Source: Rhodococcus pseudokoreensis
Lineage (GTDB): Bacteria > Actinomycetota > Actinomycetes > Mycobacteriales > Mycobacteriaceae
Length of the DNA stretch: 64,000 bases
Assembly: GCF_017068395.1 (NCBI RefSeq)
Contig: NZ_CP070619.1
Coordinates: 4,774,001-4,838,000, forward strand
Direction: 5' to 3'
Below the pieces are notes generated by a model. That model made no database searches. It was not told where the DNA came from and saw nothing but the letters and a program-made list of their open reading frames with translations. Within the stretch, counting starts at the first letter, position 1; each line of letters opens with the position of its first letter. Position numbers and translations under genes: made by a program. Shown here piece by piece: positions 25,027 through 34,357 of this stretch.

Positions 25027-26736
25027 TCAGACGTACATCGCTTCGATGGTCTCGGCGTATCGCTGCAAGATGTTGTTCCGCCGAATCTTTCCCGTGGCGG
25101 TGACCAACGGGGAGTCGGGGTCCCACTCGCTCTCCGCGGACACGAGCGCGAACGACTTGATCTTCTCCGCTCCCGGCAGTCCGGCGTTGATGTCGTCGAG
25201 GTGACGGCTGACGATCGAGCGAACCGCCGGGTCGGAAGTGAGCTCCGCCGGCGACCGTTCCGCGACTCCGAGGTCGGCCGCGCACTTCATGACGGCGTCA
25301 GTGTCGAGCACCAGCAGCGCCGCGATGTACGGCCTGCCGCTGCCACACAGCACGGCGTGGCTCACCAGTGGAATTTGCAGCAGCCGCGCTTCGATCGGTG
25401 CAGGACTGACGTTGTGCCCGGATGTGGGCACCAGCAGGTCGTCCATCCGGCCTCGGATGATCAGATTGTGGTCGGCGTCCATCGAGCCGAGGTCGTTCGT
25501 GTGGAACCAGCCGTCGTTGTCGAGGACGGTCCGCGTTCGGGCCTCGTCACGGTAGTAACCGGCGAACACGGCTTCACTCCGTATGAGGATCTCGCCGAGA
25601 TCGGAAATGGTGACCTCGACTCCGTCGAAAGGCTTTCCGCACGTCCCGAGTACGGGTCGATTGGGGTCCCAGGTCCCTACTCCGCAGGTCTCGCTCTGGC
25701 CGTAGCAGTCGGCCAGGGGTATGCCTGCAGCAAGCCAGAATTCCTGGATGTGCCGGGGAAGGGGGGCCGAGCCCACGATCGCGATGTCGATCTGCCCGAG
25801 TCCCAGCGTGTCCAGGTGACGCTGGAGGGCGTCGCCGGGGCCGGGAGCCGCGGCGGTCGGACCGACGGTGGAATCCGCCGCCGACAAATCCTGCATGCGG
25901 GTGTAAAGCTTCTCCCACATGCGCGGCGCCCCGAACAGCATGTGTGGCTTGGTCCGGGCCAGAAGCTCCGGGAACAATTCGAGGTTTGCGCAACAGGTCA
26001 CCGTGCTGCCCTGAAGCAGGTGCACGTAGTGGGTCGCCAATCGTTCACCGATGTGCGCCATCGGAAGGTACGACAGCTGGCGGCGGCCGCGAAGGCTGAT
26101 GCCCATCCGGCTCGTGAGGGTTCGAGCGGCAAACAGAAGATTGCGGTGGGTGAGTGGTACACCCTTCGGGTTCCCCGTCGTGCCGGACGTATACAACATC
26201 GTGGCAATCTCGTCCGGCCTGCGTCGGCTCGACAATTCCGCCACAGTCGTCGGCGATCGCACCGGGAGACTTGCGAGCATGACGACGTCGTCGTCCGCCG
26301 ACACGGCTTCGACCGCGATCAACAGGGGACGGTAGTTACTGCTCGCTTCGGCGGCGCGTGCCCGACCGAGCTGAAGGTCGTCCTCGACGACAACGGCGAC
26401 CGGAGCGCAATGCCCCCAGATGTAGCTCAGCCGGTCGATCGACGGCGAGTTGTACACCGACACCGGTATGGCGCCGATGAGCATCAGGGCGGTATCGATC
26501 AGATAGAACTCGGCCCGATTGGTCAACATGAGGACGACGTGATCGCCGGCGCGTATGCCCGATGACGAGAAGCCGTCCGCGAGCGCAGCGGCCTCCTGTC
26601 CGTATTCCGCCCACGTCAGGTCCCGCCTGCTGGCTCCGCATGTCAATGCGAGGTGCTCGCCGCAGGTCTCCACGGTGTGAAGAAAGGCCTCCGTGAGGGT
26701 GGAGGTCTCCTGCACCGCAATATCGTCATGTGTCAC
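25027..26736 (-). CDS. Long-chain-fatty-acid--CoA ligase type AMP-binding synthetase
   Basis: A 569-residue adenylate-forming enzyme that activates a carboxylic acid to its acyl-CoA. Motifs are the P-loop MLYTSGTTGNPKGVPLTH, A5 CYGQSETCG, A7/A8 GWFHTNDLGSMDADHNLIIRGRMDDLLV and C-terminal lysine in TATGKIRRNN. Long-chain features such as the YLPMAHIGER block place it near FadD15-like enzymes. GTG 26736 with an AGGAGA site is the start; a long upstream open frame is an artefact reading through the preceding genes. It ends the 31.9-25.0 kb operon, after the lipocalin-like/kinase/helical cassette. Confidence 0.88.
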   Translation of the reverse strand: MTHDDIAVQETSTLTEAFLHTVETCGEHLALTCGASRRDLTWAEYGQEAAALADGFSSSGIRAGDHVVLMLTNRAEFYLIDTALMLIGAIPVSVYNSPSIDRLSYIWGHCAPVAVVVEDDLQLGRARAAEASSNYRPLLIAVEAVSADDDVVMLASLPVRSPTTVAELSSRRRPDEIATMLYTSGTTGNPKGVPLTHRNLLFAARTLTSRMGISLRGRRQLSYLPMAHIGERLATHYVHLLQGSTVTCCANLELFPELLARTKPHMLFGAPRMWEKLYTRMQDLSAADSTVGPTAAAPGPGDALQRHLDTLGLGQIDIAIVGSAPLPRHIQEFWLAAGIPLADCYGQSETCGVGTWDPNRPVLGTCGKPFDGVEVTISDLGEILIRSEAVFAGYYRDEARTRTVLDNDGWFHTNDLGSMDADHNLIIRGRMDDLLVPTSGHNVSPAPIEARLLQIPLVSHAVLCGSGRPYIAALLVLDTDAVMKCAADLGVAERSPAELTSDPAVRSIVSRHLDDINAGLPGAEKIKSFALVSAESEWDPDSPLVTATGKIRRNNILQRYAETIEAMYV

Positions 26737-26813
26737 GGCATTTCTCCTGATGCTCCACTGTTGCGTCTGGTTTCTCGGGTGCCTCGCTCGCGCCGCTCGT
26801 CGAGCGGCGGAGG

Positions 26814-27278
26814 TCAGCCGCGTCGACTGGAGTAGTGCTGCCGGAGGCTGTGCAGGATCGGCTCCGCCGACTCGGCGCGGCCGTCCCCGCCCCGGGCCCA
26901 CCGGGAGGTGGCACTCGAGACGTCGACGACCAGCTGTCCGTACCGCGCATGCCGAGCATCGAGGGCGGCGAAGGTTTCGTAGCGAGGAGATCGACGAGAC
27001 TCGTCGGTGAGCTCGTCGAGTCGAGTGCGCTGGGTGGCGAACTCGGCCGCCCGAGCGTCGTCGGCTTCGGCCCATCCGCGCCAATTCTCCAGTACGGCAG
27101 CTATCGACTCCGTCTCGATGCCGAGTTTCGTCGTGGTGTCGTTCCAATCGACCTGTGCGAGAACAGACCTGATTTCGCGGAGCCTGCTGAGGGCGTGCTC
27201 GTCGGTGAGCTGAGGTTCGATGGTTTCCTTCAGGATCCTCGAGATTCCCGAGATGATCTCTTGTGGTGCGGGGCGCAT
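26814..27278 (-). CDS. 154-residue helical protein, cassette 1 (conserved hypothetical)
   Basis: A 154-residue, almost entirely helical, charged protein with no cysteine, signal or membrane segment (SGISRILKETIEPQLTDEHALSRLREIRSVLAQVDWN...). I do not recognise the family. It has the same length, composition and position as the gene at 46984-47448: both follow an APH-type kinase gene and a lipocalin-like gene. ATG 27278 has GAGAAAGG upstream and lies three bases after the kinase stop. A structural or regulatory partner of the kinase is the simplest guess. Confidence 0.68.
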   Translation of the reverse strand: MRPAPQEIISGISRILKETIEPQLTDEHALSRLREIRSVLAQVDWNDTTTKLGIETESIAAVLENWRGWAEADDARAAEFATQRTRLDELTDESRRSPRYETFAALDARHARYGQLVVDVSSATSRWARGGDGRAESAEPILHSLRQHYSSRRG

Positions 27279-27281
27279 GAT

Positions 27282-28328
27282 TCAGCCTTTCTCCGCCGCG
27301 AGTACCTGGTCGACGACCTTCGCGATCAGCGCATCGACGGGCGCCGCCGGCCTGTCCGATCCCAACTCGCAGAAATTGCGGACACCGTTGAGCGCGATGA
27401 TCGCCAGACGGAACGTGGACAGGATCTGCCAGAAGGTCAGCGCTGCCGGTGATACGTCGATACCGGTTCGGGCGGTATACCGCGCCAGGAATTCCTCCTG
27501 GGTCCACTGGCCGGGAATGAAGTGTTCGCCGCGATACAGCGGGGTCGTGTACCACCCGAGGTCGTCGAGGGGGTCGCCGAGGCGGGCGAGTTCCCAGTCG
27601 AGGAGGACACCGAATTCGCCTTGGTCGACCAGCACGTTTGCCGGACGAAAGTCGCCGTGGACGAGCACGAGGCGGTCCGGAGCGGCCGGAAGATGGTCCC
27701 GAAGCCATTCGGCGCACAGGCGCAGGCCCGGTTGTGGTTCGAGTTCGTTGCTGCTGAGCTCGCCGATCCACCGTTCCAGTTCGTGTTCGGCCGGCGAACT
27801 CGCCGGAACCGGCAAAATCTGCCGCAATCCGAGTTCGTCGATGTCGAGCGAATGCAGCCGCCCCAGAACATCGCACATGTCCTGAGCCAGCGTCAGCTGC
27901 TGCCCAGCGGTCAGGTGCAGAGGATTCTTGTCCCGGAGAACACCGCGATGCGCCTTGCCGTCGTAGCGGTCACCGATCATCGTCGGCCGGGCGAGGTCCG
28001 CGCCCTCGTCGTCGAGCCAGCGCACCCGCGGCGCGGGAATCGCGGTCACTTCCAGCGCCGCGAGGAGATGGAACTCGGCGCTTCTGGCCGTGTCCACCAC
28101 TGCGCTCGTCGGATCCCGGCGCATCAGGAGTCGATGAGTCGATCGTTCCCCGGACTCGGTCCACGTGGCATCGAATGGCCAGTTCTCCCGGGAACTTCCG
28201 GTCCCGGCGCGATAGAGCGCCACGATCTCGGGGTCGGCACCGGGAGCAAGGTGCCGGCTCAGAAAGACGCGCAACGCGTCGGTCAACTCCGGCATCGTCA
28301 GTTCCTCGGTGGACACGGCGCTACTCAT
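27282..28328 (-). CDS. APH-type phosphotransferase, cassette 1 (catalytically intact)
   Basis: A 348-residue aminoglycoside-phosphotransferase-fold kinase. The catalytic loop LVHGDFRPANVLV (HGD base, Asn Mg ligand) and the DFG-equivalent LLDWELARLGDP are complete, so it should transfer phosphate from ATP to a small-molecule hydroxyl. Members near catabolic acyl-CoA genes (ACAD11-like) are thought to phosphorylate hydroxylated acyl-CoAs or other hydroxyl compounds rather than antibiotics. The start overlaps the lipocalin-like stop by eight bases, and the helical protein starts three bases after its stop. A resistance role is unlikely in this setting. Confidence 0.82.
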   Translation of the reverse strand: MSSAVSTEELTMPELTDALRVFLSRHLAPGADPEIVALYRAGTGSSRENWPFDATWTESGERSTHRLLMRRDPTSAVVDTARSAEFHLLAALEVTAIPAPRVRWLDDEGADLARPTMIGDRYDGKAHRGVLRDKNPLHLTAGQQLTLAQDMCDVLGRLHSLDIDELGLRQILPVPASSPAEHELERWIGELSSNELEPQPGLRLCAEWLRDHLPAAPDRLVLVHGDFRPANVLVDQGEFGVLLDWELARLGDPLDDLGWYTTPLYRGEHFIPGQWTQEEFLARYTARTGIDVSPAALTFWQILSTFRLAIIALNGVRNFCELGSDRPAAPVDALIAKVVDQVLAAEKG

Positions 28329-29466
28329 CGCTTGCCTTCGCCTTCGCGGGCTTCGGGGGGATGGCTTCCGGGTACCGCGCGTAACCGGGCAGCACCATGT
28401 ACTCCATCACGCCGTACCCGACCTGGCCGTTGTGCCGCACCTCCACGAGGTGGTCACTGCCTGCCTTCGCGTACCGGTAGAAGTTGTCCTTGTCGTCGAG
28501 ATCCCACACCTCGTGTTCGAGGCTGTTCTCGCCCTTCCAATGTCCTTGGTACCAGCCGTTCCAGCCCTCGTATCCGCCGCCGCGCAGATGCGCGCGGCCG
28601 GGGTGGGCGGTCAGTTCGAATTCGAGCTTCTTGCCGCTGTCCAGTGTGAGGGTGATGCGACCCCCGGCCAGAGTGGCGGCCGGGGCTCCCTCCACCCAGC
28701 GCAGATCGTGGTCGACCCCGACGATCAGCTCGTCCTGATCTCCCTCCGGTCCGCCGATCGGTCGCGAGAACGCCGCCGAGAGGTGCACCGGCCGACCGGG
28801 TTCTGCCTCGTAGTAGTAGAAGTGGAGACCGAAGTCGGGTAGCTGAAGTGGGCAGAACATCAGCATCTTCCACTCGGGGCGTTCCCCGGGAGGCGCACCC
28901 TGCGCGCGCGGCAGCGGCCGGGTTCCCCACGAATGGTCGCGCTCGCCCCACCACGTCTCGGGCGTCAGCGTGGCCGCATAGTCGGGCGCGGTCAGGCTGC
29001 CTGCCGCACGGCCGACCTGGACGTACCGGACGGCGTCGTAGGTGACCTTCGAGCGACTGACCTGGAAATGGCGACCCTCGAGTGTGGGCTCCATTCGTCC
29101 GGACCACGTGATGTCGAACTCGATCCCGGACGGGTTCGGTTCGAGCGTCAAACGCAGTTCCTCGAGGGGTTTGATCACCTCGATGGTCAGCGGACCGACC
29201 TTCATGACGTGACTCTCGGGTGCCAGCGCCCGGGAAAGCCTCAGGTTGTGCTGTTTTCCGTTGCAGGACAGGGCAACGAACGCCTCTTGTACATCCTGAT
29301 TCGGGTACTGCCCGATCCCGATGCTGAGAACGGTGTCCTTGTTCTCGACGTCCTGGATACTGATCCAGTACCGCTCGCGCCAGCTGGGATCACTCGATCC
29401 CACCATCGCGTGGGGGTACGAGACCTGATGGGTGAAGTACTCGTCGGGCGGTGTCAGACGGACCAC
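28321..29466 (-). CDS. Lipocalin/CrtC-like protein, cassette 1 (DUF7064/DUF7065 type)
   Basis: A 381-residue beta-rich protein with no signal peptide. The motif ETWWGERDHSWGTRP and the preceding PNPSGIEFDITWSGRMEPTLEGRHFQ resemble two-domain lipocalin-like proteins related to carotenoid hydratase CrtC and AttH. Such folds bind hydrophobic small molecules; hydration or isomerisation has been shown in some relatives. A paralogue lies at 48518-49687 with the same WxGxRDHSWG signature. The GTG start is six bases after the acyl-CoA synthetase stop and the end overlaps the kinase, so translation is coupled. The family label is from recall of sequence features. Confidence 0.68.
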   Translation of the reverse strand: MVRLTPPDEYFTHQVSYPHAMVGSSDPSWRERYWISIQDVENKDTVLSIGIGQYPNQDVQEAFVALSCNGKQHNLRLSRALAPESHVMKVGPLTIEVIKPLEELRLTLEPNPSGIEFDITWSGRMEPTLEGRHFQVSRSKVTYDAVRYVQVGRAAGSLTAPDYAATLTPETWWGERDHSWGTRPLPRAQGAPPGERPEWKMLMFCPLQLPDFGLHFYYYEAEPGRPVHLSAAFSRPIGGPEGDQDELIVGVDHDLRWVEGAPAATLAGGRITLTLDSGKKLEFELTAHPGRAHLRGGGYEGWNGWYQGHWKGENSLEHEVWDLDDKDNFYRYAKAGSDHLVEVRHNGQVGYGVMEYMVLPGYARYPEAIPPKPAKAKASDE

Positions 29467-29472
29467 GGTGAT

Positions 29473-31116
29473 TCAGCCTCGCTCGTCATTGTCGGTCGGG
29501 AACTGGGCGACGAGAGTCTTCTTGTCGGTCTTCTCGCCGGCCAGGGTGGGAAGTGGGGTGTCCTGGAACTGCCACCGAGTCGGAATCGCGAAGTACGACA
29601 GCGTGCCGGTCAGGAATGCGCGCAGTGATTCGGACGTGGGAGCAGTGCTTCCGGGTCGGAACACGACAACGGCTGCCAGTTCCTCCCCGAGGTCGGGATG
29701 GGGAAGACCGATCGCCGCGACCTCGATGACATCGGGATGACTGGCCAGCGCAGCCTCGACGTGGGCGCACGCAATGTTCTCGCCCCCGCGGATGACGATG
29801 TCCTTGCTTCGGCCGTCGAGGAACAGGTAGCCCTCGTCGTTGGTGTGCCCGAGATCTCCTGTGTGAAGCCAGCCTTCGGCGTCGACGGTTCCGTCGTCGA
29901 TGCCGATGTAGCCGAGCATCACCGTTGGGGAGCGAACCAGGATCTCGCCAACGCCCCGCTCGTCCGGTCCGAGGATCTCGAGTTCCACAACCGGATAGGG
30001 GCGGCCCACAGTGCCGGGATACCGTTCGAGATCGCGGTTACCTGCGACAGTCAGGAATCCGCCGGATTCGGTCATCCCCCAGGTGTTGCCCAGCCCCCGC
30101 TCCCGAAGCTGGGGCAGCTTCCGCTGCATTCGCTCGAGAAGCCCCGGGGTCACCGGGGCGCCGCCCAACGGCCACGACCGCAAGCTCGACAGGTCGAACG
30201 AGTCGAAATCGGGATGCTCGAGTACTCGGCTCGCCATCGTGGGCACACCGCCCCAGCTCTGCACCTTCTCCTGCTCGATCAACGTGAGCACCTGGTGCGG
30301 GTCGAAGCGGCCCGCGTTGAGGACGATTTTGCCGCCGTTGATCAGTTGGGTGACGAGGTTGGAGATTCCACCGATGTGAAACAACGGGGTGCAGACGAGG
30401 GTCGAGGCCTGCGGTGCTTCGTCGGGGACGTGCTGAGGGAGCCGGCGCGAGCGCAGCAGCAGGTTGTGCTGATTGGCGATGACGGAACGAAGCGACAGCT
30501 CAACAGCTTTGGGCATGCCCGAACTGCCGGAGGTGAACAGGATGAGTGCCGGCGCGTCCTCGTCGCCCCGCATGATGTCTTCTCGGCGGGGCGACAATTC
30601 CGAGTCGCCTGCCTCGAAGAACCGACGCAGGTCTCCGACCGGTGTCGTCGGTACGGTCACCGAGTCCGGCAGTTGGGGCATGTCGGTGACGATGCATCGC
30701 GGTGACGCTACGTCCACCGCGTTGTCGATCTCGTGCGGACTCCACCATCTGTTGCCGAGCACCGGCACGGCGCCGATCATCCACAGCGCCCACAGCGCGA
30801 GAACCCAGTCGGGGCTGTTGTAGGCGAGGAGCATGACCCGGTCGCCTTCACGAACGCCGAGGTCGGCAAAGTGCTTGCAGGCAGGCGTAATCGCGGATGA
30901 GAACTGGCGGAAGGTGATGCGACGGTCACCCTGGACCAGATACGTGCGAGTGCTCCACCGCTCGGTGCCGAGGAGGAGTTCGTCGAACGCACGCGGGTGA
31001 GGCTCGTAGAGCAGCCCGGGATGGCCCGCGTAGTCGGCCGGACGAACGTCGTTGCCCCACACCTGCTCGAGCGTGTCGCGCTCGGCGCTGTCGGTGTTCG
31101 TCATCGTCCTTGCCAT
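29473..31116 (-). CDS. Acyl-CoA synthetase (AMP-dependent ligase)
   Basis: A 547-residue class I adenylate-forming enzyme. P-loop LILFTSGSSGMPKAVELS, A5 GNTWGMTESGG, A7 GWLHTGDLGHTNDEGYLFLDGRSKDIVIRGGENIAC and catalytic lysine in AGEKTDKKTL (the final Lys context differs from the usual GKI/L-K) are visible. Two ATGs (31116, 31104) overlap the end of the enoyl-CoA hydratase; the second makes an ATGA overlap. The position between the hydratase and the lipocalin-like gene suggests it activates the acid handled by this operon. Confidence 0.87.
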   Translation of the reverse strand: MARTMTNTDSAERDTLEQVWGNDVRPADYAGHPGLLYEPHPRAFDELLLGTERWSTRTYLVQGDRRITFRQFSSAITPACKHFADLGVREGDRVMLLAYNSPDWVLALWALWMIGAVPVLGNRWWSPHEIDNAVDVASPRCIVTDMPQLPDSVTVPTTPVGDLRRFFEAGDSELSPRREDIMRGDEDAPALILFTSGSSGMPKAVELSLRSVIANQHNLLLRSRRLPQHVPDEAPQASTLVCTPLFHIGGISNLVTQLINGGKIVLNAGRFDPHQVLTLIEQEKVQSWGGVPTMASRVLEHPDFDSFDLSSLRSWPLGGAPVTPGLLERMQRKLPQLRERGLGNTWGMTESGGFLTVAGNRDLERYPGTVGRPYPVVELEILGPDERGVGEILVRSPTVMLGYIGIDDGTVDAEGWLHTGDLGHTNDEGYLFLDGRSKDIVIRGGENIACAHVEAALASHPDVIEVAAIGLPHPDLGEELAAVVVFRPGSTAPTSESLRAFLTGTLSYFAIPTRWQFQDTPLPTLAGEKTDKKTLVAQFPTDNDERG

Positions 31117-31892
31117 GTTCCTGGCCTCTTTTCCTTGAAGGCATTCACTGCTTCGCGAAGATCGTCGGTGGAAGCGCTGATGGCTTCGAGGTAGAAGGCG
31201 GTATCGAAGACCTCGTCGATGCGCGCGTGCATACCCTTGTTCAGCGCTCGCTTCGTGAGCTGGACTGCGGCCGGGGGAAGTTCGGCGACTTTCGCGGCGA
31301 GCGACCGCGCCAGCGGCACCACTTCGTCCGCGGAGTCGACCAGTTCGGTCACCATGCCCAGCCGGTATGCGTCCTCGGCGAGGAGTGGTTCACCCCAGAG
31401 GAGGTGCCGCTTCGCGCGGACCATCGGCAAGTTGGCAGGCCAGGTCACGCAGCCGCCGTCTCCGGGCACGAGCCCGAGTTGGACGTGCGGGTCGGACAAC
31501 TGGACCGACGGGGTGGACACGATCGCGTCGGCGGTCAGGATCAAACTGGTGGCCACGCCGAACACATGCCCGTGCAGGGCGACCACGAGTGGTTTCGGGA
31601 AGTCGGCGAAAGTCCGGAACAACTGGCGGCCGTCGTCGACCTGCTCCATGAGAACCCGGAGATCGCTGTTGGCCGCGAGCATGGCCTCGGTGTCTCCTCC
31701 GGCGGAGAAGTGCCGCCCCGTCGAGGTGAGTACCACCGCGCGGACGTCGCGATCCCTCCCGAGTTCGCTCAGCGCCCCACCCAGTTCGCCCAGGAGGTCG
31801 CTGTCGAAGCGGTTGAGCACATCGGGACGGCACAGTTGCAGTTCGCCCACGTGACCGTCCTTCGACAGTCTCACGGTCTTGTAGTCCGCCAT
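31101..31892 (-). CDS. Enoyl-CoA hydratase/isomerase family protein
   Basis: A 263-residue crotonase-fold enzyme, first gene of the 31.9-25.0 kb operon. Oxyanion-hole segments are FSAGGDTEAM and HGHVFGVATSLILTADAIVST; acidic residues at SDPHVQLGLVPGDGG are in the catalytic region. ATG 31892 has a GAAAGG site; the in-frame extension to 31982 lies in the divergent promoter region. It probably hydrates or isomerises an enoyl-CoA made by the neighbouring ligases. Confidence 0.86.
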   Translation of the reverse strand: MADYKTVRLSKDGHVGELQLCRPDVLNRFDSDLLGELGGALSELGRDRDVRAVVLTSTGRHFSAGGDTEAMLAANSDLRVLMEQVDDGRQLFRTFADFPKPLVVALHGHVFGVATSLILTADAIVSTPSVQLSDPHVQLGLVPGDGGCVTWPANLPMVRAKRHLLWGEPLLAEDAYRLGMVTELVDSADEVVPLARSLAAKVAELPPAAVQLTKRALNKGMHARIDEVFDTAFYLEAISASTDDLREAVNAFKEKRPGTWQGR

Positions 31893-32003
31893 TTCAGCCT
31901 TTCGACTCGACGAGAAAATTCGGTCATCGGTGACCTCGCGCTCAGAATGTGCGCGAGTCGTGGCGTCGATGACGTCGTGCACTCGGGCTCGGTGCGTCTC
32001 GAT

Positions 32004-32017
32004 CGTAGCGTACTACG
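32004..32017. promoter_or_regulatory. Inverted repeat CGTAG-N4-CTACG in divergent promoter
   Basis: A perfect 5-bp dyad lies between the enoyl-CoA hydratase and acyl-CoA ligase genes, 14 bases from a copy of the recurrent AT-rich motif. It suits a TetR-type operator; the TetR genes at 33.7-35 kb are the nearest candidates. Confidence 0.4.
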
Positions 32018-32030
32018 TTGCTTCCTCGAT

Positions 32031-32049
32031 AGTTGTTTATTAGAGTAAG
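32031..32049 (+). promoter_or_regulatory. Recurrent AT-rich motif, site 3 (acyl-CoA ligase/enoyl-CoA hydratase promoter)
   Basis: AGTTGTTTATTAGAGTAAG shares TTAGAGTAA exactly with the P450 promoter site at 36078-36086. It lies about 75 bases upstream of the ligase ATG in the divergent region. Confidence 0.5.
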
Positions 32050-32121
32050 TTGTGGGCTCCGCGCCGGTGTAGTTCCCGGCGTGGCGCCGTTCCCAATGAT
32101 CGAAAGAAGGAGTGTGCGCTG

Positions 32122-33669
32122 ATGACGTTTGCTTCGCGAAACGCAGAGGATGGTGGAGCGCAGCCTGCTCTGCGCTGCGGCGACACCGAGATGGCCTGGG
32201 ACCAGGCCCACACGGTTCTGCGGCGGATCGCAAACGGACTGAACACGCTCGACCTCGGTACGCTCCGGCGCGTAGCCGTTTTCGCCGGCAACTCCACCGA
32301 AGCCGTCCTTGCATACGGGGGCATCACCCTTGCCGGCGCTTCGGCCGTCCCGGTCAACTTCCACTTGACAGCCGAAGAAGCGGCCTACATCTTCGAGGAC
32401 TCCTGCGCATCCGTGGCATTCGTCGACGCCAACACGCTGGAGCGCGGCCGTGCCGCGGCAGAAGCGGCGGGCATCGCGACGATCATCGTCTGGGGCGACG
32501 TTCCGGAGACCGTGGATCCCGCAATTCATCGATGGCACGAGTGGCTGAGCGCCGCGTCCGACGTGGAGCCGAGAACCGACCTCACGCCTCTGCCGTCGCT
32601 GGTGTACACCTCGGGCACGACCGGACGGCCCAAGGGCACCGAACTGCCGCCCACTGCCTTCGCCGGTGGCGCCGATATCGCCGAACACCTGGTGCGGCTC
32701 GGTGAAAACTCCCTGGTCAAACACGGGAGACACCTCGTGGTCGGGCCTCTGTATCACAGCGGCCCATTGGTGGGGACCCGGCTGTTCCTGGCCGGCGTTC
32801 CGGTCACGGTGCTGCCCAAGTTCGATCCCGAAGCTGTGCTCGAGGCGATCGAAAGGGACCGGATCGGCTCCTCGATCATGGTTCCGACACACTTCCAACG
32901 GATTCTCGCGCTGCCGGACCAGGTGCGGTCGAAGTACGATCTCGGGTCGCTGCGTTTCGTGCAGCAGGTCGGCGCGAAATGCCCCACGGACGTCAAGGCC
33001 GCAATCATCGACTGGTGGGGACCGGTCGTGTGGGAAAGCTACGGCGCCAGCGAGGTCGGCACGGTCTGCCGTATCAGCGCCGAGGAGTGGTTGGAGCACC
33101 GCGGATCCGTCGGCAGGCCCGTCTCGCCCTTCGAAGTGGTGGTCGTCGACGCGGACGGAGAGCCGGTACCGCCCGAAGTCACCGGCCGCCTGTACTTCCG
33201 CGATGCGACAGGCCGCGGCGTCGTCTACCACAACGCGTCCAACGCGGACGCGCACCTCGAGCCGGGACTTTTCACATTGGGCGAGATCGGATACCAGGAT
33301 GCAGACGGGTACGTCTACATCACGGACCGCTTCTCGGACATGGTCGTCTCGGGAGGAGTGAACATCTACCCCGCCGAGTCTGAGCAGGTCCTGGCCGCCC
33401 ATCCCGGGATCGCCGAAGTGGCATGCATCGGAATCCCGGACGAGCAGATGGGGGAGCAGCTACTGGCACTGGTCGTGCGGAACGATCCGGGCCTGACGGA
33501 GAGCGAAGTCCTCGCCTACTGCCGGGACCGGCTTTCGCATTACAAGTGCCCCCGGTCCGTCGAGTTCGTCGAGACCCTTCATCGCAGCGCGGTAGGAAAG
33601 ATCAACAAGAGGGCGTTGCGCGCACCCTACTGGAGCCGGGACGACGAAGCGGCGCCCGCGCGGCCTTAG
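32122..33669 (+). CDS. FadD-type acyl-CoA synthetase
   Basis: A 515-residue AMP-forming ligase. P-loop SLVYTSGTTGRPKGTELP, A5 WESYGASEVG, A8 DGYVYITDRFSDMVVSGGVNIYPAE and the catalytic lysine in RSAVGKINKRALR are visible. ATG 32122 follows AAGGAG; the longer frame crosses the promoter. It is divergent from the operon starting at 31892. The class includes steroid, aromatic and medium-chain acid ligases of actinobacteria. The exact acid is unknown. Confidence 0.88.
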   Translation: MTFASRNAEDGGAQPALRCGDTEMAWDQAHTVLRRIANGLNTLDLGTLRRVAVFAGNSTEAVLAYGGITLAGASAVPVNFHLTAEEAAYIFEDSCASVAFVDANTLERGRAAAEAAGIATIIVWGDVPETVDPAIHRWHEWLSAASDVEPRTDLTPLPSLVYTSGTTGRPKGTELPPTAFAGGADIAEHLVRLGENSLVKHGRHLVVGPLYHSGPLVGTRLFLAGVPVTVLPKFDPEAVLEAIERDRIGSSIMVPTHFQRILALPDQVRSKYDLGSLRFVQQVGAKCPTDVKAAIIDWWGPVVWESYGASEVGTVCRISAEEWLEHRGSVGRPVSPFEVVVVDADGEPVPPEVTGRLYFRDATGRGVVYHNASNADAHLEPGLFTLGEIGYQDADGYVYITDRFSDMVVSGGVNIYPAESEQVLAAHPGIAEVACIGIPDEQMGEQLLALVVRNDPGLTESEVLAYCRDRLSHYKCPRSVEFVETLHRSAVGKINKRALRAPYWSRDDEAAPARP

Positions 33670-33702
33670 CGATTCGGACGGACTGACGACGAACACGGGT
33701 TG

Positions 33703-34320
33703 TCAGGTCGCCCCGCTTTGCCCGGGTGGTGTGAACATCCGTTCCAGCATCGATGCAACGCTCTCTGCCAGTCGGTCCGCGTCGACGCCTGCAAACCTGC
33801 GACCTGAAATCCAGTCGAGCGCGATCGTGTTGCCGGCAACGACCCCGGCACGCGCCGCGCGGCGGGACAGTTCGTCGGCCCGAATCGGCCGAGCCACCGT
33901 GTCGGGAGCATATCGGAACAAGTTGTCGACATGGCCGTCGATGAACGACTCCCACGTTTCGGCCATCGCGGGAGTCGCCCCGGCAGAGTAGACCCACAAG
34001 AGGTTCGCCCGCTCAGGGTGTTCCTGCGCCCAGCGGAAGACGCCGGTGACTACCTGACGCAATGTGGCTGTGGGTGATCCGTCGCCGCCGGTGATCGTCT
34101 GGATATCGTCGCGAACCGCGTCGAAGGCGGCGTGGAACAGCTCGTCCTTGCTGCTGAAATGGTAGTAGACGGCGCTCGGCGCCACCCCGCACTCGGCCGC
34201 GATCTCATCCATTGTCACGGCGCTGAGCCCCCTGCGTCCGAAGACGCGTACCGCGGCCTCCACGACCTCGGGGAGTCTCGACGGGCGATGTGCTGGGCGG
34301 GGTGTGTCTGTCGTCGTCAC
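33703..34320 (-). CDS. TetR family transcriptional regulator 1
   Basis: A 205-residue TetR regulator. The HTH is at about 16-60 (EVVEAAVRVFGRRGLSAVTMDEIAAECGVAPSAVYYHFSSKDELFHAAF); the rest is an all-helical ligand domain. GTG 34320 is chosen because the divergent TetR gene starts 37 bases away. In this acyl-CoA region the ligand may be a CoA thioester. It is one of three candidates for the regulator that binds the recurrent AT-rich motif. Confidence 0.87.
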   Translation of the reverse strand: MTTTDTPRPAHRPSRLPEVVEAAVRVFGRRGLSAVTMDEIAAECGVAPSAVYYHFSSKDELFHAAFDAVRDDIQTITGGDGSPTATLRQVVTGVFRWAQEHPERANLLWVYSAGATPAMAETWESFIDGHVDNLFRYAPDTVARPIRADELSRRAARAGVVAGNTIALDWISGRRFAGVDADRLAESVASMLERMFTPPGQSGAT

Positions 34321-34357
34321 GGGGTACCGATCATGCGGGTGTGGAAGGATTGGCGAG

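Noticed and set aside
26737..27876. N-terminal extension making a 949-residue acyl-CoA ligase
   Set aside because: The extension is Arg/Pro-rich and reads through the helical protein and kinase genes in another frame. GTG 26736 has a proper ribosome site and domain start.
27282..28328. Aminoglycoside resistance kinase
   Set aside because: The fold is shared, but the setting (coupled to a lipocalin-like gene and acyl-CoA ligases) points to catabolic chemistry rather than antibiotic modification.
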